DNA of 10,894 nucleotides from Candidatus Tepidiaquacellales bacterium UBA6667 (GTDB taxonomy: Bacteria; Bacteroidota; Ignavibacteria; Tepidaquicellales; Tepidaquicellaceae): NCBI GenBank assembly GCA_002455255.1, contig DKKL01000058.1, forward strand, positions 5,150 through 16,043, read 5' to 3'. The notes beneath the pieces were generated by a model. The model saw only the letters and a program-made list of their open reading frames with translations, did not search any database and was not told where the DNA came from. Below are positions 6,901 through 10,894 of the stretch, piece after piece (the stretch's first letter is position 1; each line of letters starts with the position of its first letter). The translations under genes and the position numbers were made by a program.

Positions 6901-9184
6901 AATACTGAATAGTATTTCCCGTGCTCACAGAACCTCCGAAAACTATTGAATAATTAATTTCAAAACTAAAGGGTGAAGTTGAATTAGTTGCCTTTGTCCA
7001 TTTCCAGCCATTATCACCCGATGTGTTGCCTATAAAAACATTATCATCAGTTGATTTTTTATAATAAATTCTTGGTTTACTACCCGGTGATACATCCACT
7101 CCTGAGTTATCGTCGATTTCTGCAAAGTTGGAAAGTATTCTGTTAGTTAATAAATTTGTATTTAATAATGATGAATATGTAATCTCTGGACCATTTAAAT
7201 CTATTATTGTTCCTGCAAATTCATCTGCACCTATATCCGGAGCGACTGCCGGGGTTAACGGATTGTCAGGATATCCGGAATTTGGAAATCTATTTACCCC
7301 GTCAATATCAGTTGCTACTCCTGATATAATTACTCCACCTGATTCTAACTGAGTTGCGGTAAGTGCAGGAATATGTAAATCATTATCAGTTACAAAAGGA
7401 GCCGCTGAGTTTGTAGCAAATGACATATTATCATTTTCACCAATAGTATTTAATGTTGATGTATATGCTCTTAGATTTGTAGCCGGTGTAATTGTATTTT
7501 TATTAAAATCTGCAATCGGAAAAATATTTAATTCTGTAGTTCCTACCTGAGCTAAGCCACCGCCTGTAACTAACGATGAATAATATCCGTTATTATTCAT
7601 TAATAAATTCATCGAAGAAGTTCCACCTGTCGGAAGAAAAATTGAAGTTTGTGCAATGTTTGTCGTGCCTCCTGTCATAACATTTGAAAAAATATTGTTC
7701 CTCACATCAAGTCCGGTTTGCGAATTACTTATAATAGCGAAACAACTCGAAAGTAAATCGGGATTTGGAGTTCCAAATCTTGTACCGTAAAGATGAACAG
7801 TATTATAATAGAATTTATGATTAGACCCAACTCCCAGTCTTATGCCGAAAAGACCAAATGTGGTTGAGAAAGCACCTCCTGATGACATATCATGATTTAA
7901 ATCTGATACAAAATTATTCTGAATTGTTAAGTTACTTCCACCTGCTAAGTTTATTCCGTATGCACCATAAGTTCCGGTATTTCTGTTATGAATTTTTGAA
8001 ATTTTGTTATTCATAATGAAACCTGAAGTAGCCGTTGTGGATACTTCTATACCTGCGGCACTCGATGTTCCCATCATTTGTATATTGTTAACAGTATTCC
8101 CGCTTATAGTATAGCTTCCCGGAGAACTGGTTATACTAATCCCTATAGGTCGGTTTGCACCTGAGCCATTACTTACAACACCTTCCACAGTATTATTTAA
8201 AATTAATTTTGTTCCGGCTCCGATACCTGATGAAAGTTCAATGCCTGATTTTATTGTTGCAACATAGGAAACAATACTTTTAACTGAATTATCTGAAACA
8301 TAAACACTTGTAGAACCGCTGATGAATATTCCTTTTACATAAACCGAAGTAGCCGGAGATGTAAATGGCGGATCACCGACTAATGCGGATTGGTCACCTA
8401 CCAGATTATTTCTAACTTTGACACTGTCAGACACAGTAGCATTCGCTCCTATAAAAACAATTCCTCTCGCACATGAGTTTACACTATTATTACTGATTAA
8501 AAGATTATTAATAGTAGTTCCGTTTGGAGCTGAGTTTGTTGTAACGGATGTAATAGCGGTAGGGTTGTCAGTTGCAGTACTTCCACCGTTTCCACCGCAA
8601 TAAATTCCAAATGTTGTATTTTCACTTGCCGTTGTTGAAGTGAATCCTGCACCGTTTCTTCCGGTTGCACTTCCAAGTAAAATCAAATTCTGAAAAATAT
8701 TATTATTTGAACTTGTAACCGCAGCGGAGTTTGCAATCCTTATAACTGAAGTATAAGTTATAGTATTTGCGGCTGTGTTTTGAATTGTCAGATTTCTATT
8801 TGTTCCTGATGTATTTGGGTTGTCTCCGTCAATGGTTACATTATCCGCACCTTTCAGCTCTATTACACCTCTGCCTGTTGTTGTAGTTGCGGAAATTATT
8901 ACTCCGTCAACTCTTGGTCTTATTAATATTGAAGAATATGATGCAGAACCCGCACCTGATGAGTTTAAAATACATGGACCTGCTTCAGAAGTATTGGAAG
9001 CGATTTCAATGAGTATTGTCCCTGTATGTGTTCCTGCATTAATCGCAATGAATGCTTCACCGAGAGTTAAATAATTTGTTACCGGACCGCCGGTTGATAC
9101 TTCCACGTTTTGTGATTTTAAAATTCCGTTTGAGAAAAAACAGAATGTCAATAAAAGAAAAAGTTTATATTTTTTCATAGTCAT
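3905..9184 (-). CDS. Giant secreted T9SS cargo with two tandem parallel beta-helix modules
   Basis: 1759 residues, complete. ATG 9184-9182 starts MTMKKYKLFLLLTFCFFSNG, a signal peptide probably cut near residue 25; a second ATG at 9178-9176 (Met3) would serve equally and neither has a Shine-Dalgarno. Module 1 (about 26-656) opens with YLTLGEAFIAINAG, continues through many Asn-rich parallel beta-helix turns (ISNNSVN, VSDNSVK, ISGNTVN) and closes with DIGADEF (650-656). A linker follows, with an Ig-like stretch and a lysine/arginine-rich segment (about 820-905). Module 2 opens near 907 (YPTITSCFEDLNERG) and closes with DIGAFDF (1397-1403). A beta-sandwich-like stretch, a FnIII-like stretch (LPVELSSF, near 1568) and a T9SS type A sorting domain (YPNPFNP at 1676-1682, then about 77 residues to the end) complete it. 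Beta-helices often bind or cleave polysaccharide, but no catalytic residues are recognisable; adhesion is an equally good guess. Confidence 0.95.
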   Translation of the reverse strand: MTMKKYKLFLLLTFCFFSNGILKSQNVEVSTGGPVTNYLTLGEAFIAINAGTHTGTILIEIASNTSEAGPCILNSSGAGSASYSSILIRPRVDGVIISATTTTGRGVIELKGADNVTIDGDNPNTSGTNRNLTIQNTAANTITYTSVIRIANSAAVTSSNNNIFQNLILLGSATGRNGAGFTSTTASENTTFGIYCGGNGGSTATDNPTAITSVTTNSAPNGTTINNLLISNNSVNSCARGIVFIGANATVSDSVKVRNNLVGDQSALVGDPPFTSPATSVYVKGIFISGSTSVYVSDNSVKSIVSYVATIKSGIELSSGIGAGTKLILNNTVEGVVSNGSGANRPIGISITSSPGSYTISGNTVNNIQMMGTSSAAGIEVSTTATSGFIMNNKISKIHNRNTGTYGAYGINLAGGSNLTIQNNFVSDLNHDMSSGGAFSTTFGLFGIRLGVGSNHKFYYNTVHLYGTRFGTPNPDLLSSCFAIISNSQTGLDVRNNIFSNVMTGGTTNIAQTSIFLPTGGTSSMNLLMNNNGYYSSLVTGGGLAQVGTTELNIFPIADFNKNTITPATNLRAYTSTLNTIGENDNMSFATNSAAPFVTDNDLHIPALTATQLESGGVIISGVATDIDGVNRFPNSGYPDNPLTPAVAPDIGADEFAGTIIDLNGPEITYSSLLNTNLLTNRILSNFAEIDDNSGVDVSPGSKPRIYYKKSTDDNVFIGNTSGDNGWKWTKATNSTSPFSFEINYSIVFGGSVSTGNTIQYFIVAQDSAVPANVGSNPSPGFVATSVGSITSAPTVPNQFNLVENPLSGIIIVSSFDYMKMSGRDIRFEERTRKVLRVRNVKKAEFTENNSRTGKPVFNSDKFEKKLIEVDEKYFVPMIGSEEYKGRLGFELNKDQMQSLGYGDVMGSVYPTITSCFEDLNERGIDGSTTIMLANATYPTEVFPLELNIKSEYQPNISDTLYIRPSNGMSTTITGNSAGAAILHLINGRYTVVNGNPTGSESLRFINTSLVAGSSVIKYEVIEEELDSQSRNFKALQFLAFLFLQSSGEPGIGNSELDILTFVLDNHIVNVENVNIQNNIFENGAVGINIEGGDDDLGQPTIQGLNVTGNIMNTIGTDAIKKNGIMFKSVKDLMLQGNIIGNFESATANTDVGITIGENVQDAIIDANSINNISHSGTFGYGGHGIDILSDIPNANVLVSNNQITGIAGDGFEIDPYIYDNPTGIFVGPDQTGVTIANNSIFLNGNTINQTDAISSGIVIMGTTPVTIVNNNIVNNLGRTGAVGIGSTVLYLESPLNILESNYNNFFSDPSGTGSKLIGLVNGVQRTTLPDFRDLNNGNDNLSFSSLPVFTSPTNLDPVSDNTANAFLNGSGIPLPYVGEDLNGDPRPTTIPEGASDIGAFDFDFIGTPPSATPSGPVVVDVDIHFEYFGRRVVTIKLVDSTGMGVLPSSITVIPLLGVEPPNVNTVPGSRFSNGFFQIDMLPPPSGGVKYDLFIYTGENIFGTITDPLNNSAVAKNSAGTWQLFPRGTGNEQTEVFNDVIRDTYEFRVRGIIGNSAFALTDMTAPLPVELSSFNASVNRNDVELRWTTAGEVNNSGFEIERKLISESNWKKISFVDGFGNSTEPKNYLYNDKFLNTGKYNYRLKQIDYNGNFEYFELSSEVVVGVPDKFDLSQNYPNPFNPVTKINYDLPFDSRVMMKVYDITGREVYSLVNEQKPAGYYTTQFNAGSLASGVYFYRLIANGINGQDFVLTKKMMLVK
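4375..4402 (-). repeat. 28-base identity with 149-176 (shared FnIII-like cassette, copy 2)
   Basis: This is the partner of the 149-176 copy. Around it the genes align over roughly 250 bases (1-260 with 4233-4490) at protein level, with patches of perfect DNA identity and diverged stretches between. Confidence 0.85.
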
Positions 9185-9362
9185 TAATTTTAAAGTAAAT
9201 TATAAATTATTTGTAATCGTAACAAAAAGATTTTTTGGCATTTGTAACAAATTTTTATAAAAAAGTTATATATGCCAAATGGCTAACATTATTTTATATA
9301 AAGCACTTAATCCGAAATCTGTTTTTTATTTTGTAATAATTCTTTAACTTAATATTTATGCG
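9185..9362. promoter_or_regulatory. Divergent intergenic region with short inverted repeats
   Basis: This 178-base, very AT-rich spacer separates the starts of two divergent genes and must hold both promoters. Visible elements: atttgt-a-acaaat (9240-9252); the same half-sites spaced wider, tttgt-N7-acaaa (9210-9226); the octamer gtaacaaa twice, 25 bases apart (9219 and 9244); tttggcat (9234-9241) inverted as atgccaaa (9272-9279); and gccaaatggc (9274-9283). These could be operator half-sites. A weak match to the Bacteroidota -7 element (ttattttg, 9326-9333) faces the plus-strand gene but lacks a partner -33 element. No Shine-Dalgarno precedes either start. Confidence 0.4.
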
Positions 9363-10811
9363 ATGACAGGAAACAAGCTTATAATATTGCTTAAATCTTT
9401 TGATGAATCTGAATTCAAAGAGTTTGGAAAGTTTTTAAATTCACCTTATTATAATTCAGATAAAGCGATAATTAAACTTTATGATATTTTAAAAAAATCA
9501 TATCCCGAATTTAATTTAAAAGACGAATATAAAATTAAAATTTATTCACTTATATATCCTTCCAAAAAATATAATGATCCGATATTAAGAAATCTATTTT
9601 CCAAAACTTTAAAACTTGCAGAAGATTTTTTGTGTGCTGATTTATTAAAATCTAAACCCGATTATAAATGGTTACTTGAGTTGAGAAGTATCGGAGAGAA
9701 AAGAATAAATTATTTTTTTAAAAAGAAAGAAGAAGAAGTATCAAAAAAAATTGAAGAATATGAATACAAAGAAAGCCATTATTATTATTTAAAAATGATG
9801 TTTGAGGATGAGGTAAGGAGATTTCGCATTCGTGAAAAAAGTGTTTATAAACTTAAAAAAGATAATATACAGGAAATTGCCGACAATCATTTATATTACT
9901 GTGTTTCCGAGTTTTTCAGATTATTTGCATTAATGATAAATGAAAGCAAATATTTATCGGATAATAAATATGATTTCAAATTAATGGATTATCTTTTTAA
10001 ATATTATGAAGAAAATCCGAAAATATTTGAAAATGAATTTTACATAAAACTTTATTATAACATAATAAAATTATTCCTAACTGAAAAAGAAGAATACCTT
10101 TTTGAATTAATAAAAATCACCAAAGAAAATTACAGGCAACTTTCACCAATTGACCTTAAAAATGCTTATGTAACTCAGAATAATTATTGCTCAGAAATGA
10201 TTAACAAAGGTAAGTTGCAATTTATGAAAACAAAGCTGGAGATATATAAAGAAATTATAAAAAATAATGCACAATATGAAGGGTTGAATTATCTTTCGCA
10301 TATATTTTACAAAGGAGTTTCATTTCTTGCAATAAATCTTGGCGATCTTGAGTGGGCAAAAAATTTTATTGAAAGGTATAGAGCAGAGCTTGACGATTTT
10401 AATCGTCAGAATATGTATAATCTTGTAATGTCAGATTATACTTTAAAACTTGGTGAAATAGACAAATCACTTGAATACCTGATAAAAGTTGAAAACAGTG
10501 ATTTAGTTTATGTGGAAGAAAAATATATTTTATATTTGAAAATTTATTTTACAGCAGAATATTCCGAATCATTTTATTCAACAATAAATAATTTCAGAGC
10601 ATTTTTAAAATCAAACAAAAATGTAACCGAGCGAAAACAAAAGCTCGATTTAAATTTTATAAAATTCATAAAAAAATTATACGACGCCAAAATGCTAATA
10701 AAAAATAAAATCAAAACAGACCTCTTCATCCTAAAAAAAGAAATCACAAAAAACAGCTATATGATAGAAAAACACTGGCTCATTGAAAAAATTGATGAAC
10801 TATATAAATAA
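9363..10811 (+). CDS. Conserved-looking helical (TPR-like) cytoplasmic protein of unknown function
   Basis: 482 residues, rich in Lys, Tyr, Asn, Ile and Leu. There is no signal peptide, no membrane segment and no T9SS tail, so it is probably cytoplasmic. The N-terminus (LLKSFDESEFKEFGKFLNSP, then KKYNDPILRNLFSKTLKLAEDFL near residues 62-85) resembles uncharacterised Ignavibacteria/Bacteroidota proteins I recall, without an assigned function. The rest looks all-helical; residues about 320-385 (NLGDLEWAKNFIERY, then LKLGEIDKSLEYLIKVE) look like degenerate TPR hairpins, suggesting a scaffold or protein-binding role. No catalytic motif was found. The start follows a two-codon reading frame ATGCGATGA (9358-9366) whose stop overlaps this ATG; there is no Shine-Dalgarno. 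It is divergent from the beta-helix gene and apparently monocistronic in the window. It is more AT-rich than the secreted-protein genes. Confidence 0.88.
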   Translation: MTGNKLIILLKSFDESEFKEFGKFLNSPYYNSDKAIIKLYDILKKSYPEFNLKDEYKIKIYSLIYPSKKYNDPILRNLFSKTLKLAEDFLCADLLKSKPDYKWLLELRSIGEKRINYFFKKKEEEVSKKIEEYEYKESHYYYLKMMFEDEVRRFRIREKSVYKLKKDNIQEIADNHLYYCVSEFFRLFALMINESKYLSDNKYDFKLMDYLFKYYEENPKIFENEFYIKLYYNIIKLFLTEKEEYLFELIKITKENYRQLSPIDLKNAYVTQNNYCSEMINKGKLQFMKTKLEIYKEIIKNNAQYEGLNYLSHIFYKGVSFLAINLGDLEWAKNFIERYRAELDDFNRQNMYNLVMSDYTLKLGEIDKSLEYLIKVENSDLVYVEEKYILYLKIYFTAEYSESFYSTINNFRAFLKSNKNVTERKQKLDLNFIKFIKKLYDAKMLIKNKIKTDLFILKKEITKNSYMIEKHWLIEKIDELYK

Positions 10812-10823
10812 TTAGTTATTCAT

Positions 10824-10894
10824 CTGAACGAAGCAACCTGTCCCGACATATCGGGAAAGAATCAACCCTTTTGTCATTCTGAACGAAGCAACCT
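10824..10894. repeat. Intergenic direct repeat, 55-base period, with internal palindrome (cut by right edge)
   Basis: The 16-mer ctgaacgaagcaacct occurs at 10824-10839 and again at 10879-10894, the last base of the window, so the array probably continues. Between the copies lies tcccga-cata-tcggga (10841-10856), a 6-bp-arm palindrome. It starts only 12 bases after the stop codon of the preceding gene. Similar 'cattctgaacgaag' intergenic repeats are, from memory, common in genomes of this group. No T-run follows the palindrome, so it is not a standard terminator. Confidence 0.7.

Noticed and set aside
10841..10856. TCCCGA-CATA-TCGGGA as the terminator of the helical-protein gene
   Set aside because: The stem is short and is not followed by a T-run on either strand; it fits better as part of the 55-base repeat unit.

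Overview
The window is AT-rich and carries long secreted proteins with a type IX secretion system (T9SS) C-terminal sorting domain (YPNPFNP motif, then a beta-rich tail ending in KKMMLVK). Two of the three starts lack a Shine-Dalgarno sequence. Together this points to the Bacteroidota/Ignavibacteriota (FCB) branch. The style of the secreted proteins (YPNPFNPVTKI box, DIGADEF-ended beta-helix modules) looks most like Ignavibacteria, but that placement is inference from memory, not a search result. No rRNA, tRNA, CRISPR array, insertion sequence or phage gene is visible.

Layout. (1) Positions 1-3521, minus strand: a large secreted multidomain protein, open at the left edge. It has a signal peptide, eight SBBP-type beta-propeller repeats, an Ig-like KNH-type domain, a papain-like cysteine-peptidase-type domain, and a FnIII-like stretch cut by the window edge just before the expected T9SS tail. 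(2) Positions 3522-3904: a 383-base spacer holding the apparent terminator of the next gene, an A11/T11 tract, and a two-hairpin leader with the look of a transcription attenuator, ending just before the Shine-Dalgarno of gene 1. (3) Positions 3905-9184, minus strand: a complete 1759-residue T9SS cargo built from two tandem parallel beta-helix modules. (4) Positions 9185-9362: a divergent promoter region with several short inverted repeats. (5) Positions 9363-10811, plus strand: a 482-residue, mostly helical cytoplasmic protein of unknown function. (6) Positions 10812-10894: the start of an intergenic repeat with a 55-base period, cut by the right edge.

The two minus-strand genes share the same C-terminal cassette (LPVEL..F FnIII-like stretch) with up to 28 identical bases, so they are probably cargo of the same secretion system and share a modular tail. 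No T9SS machinery is encoded here. The most unusual items are the structured leader upstream of gene 1 and the cysteine-peptidase-like domain embedded between propeller/Ig modules and the T9SS tail region. Nothing here amounts to a convincing new defence or metabolic system.
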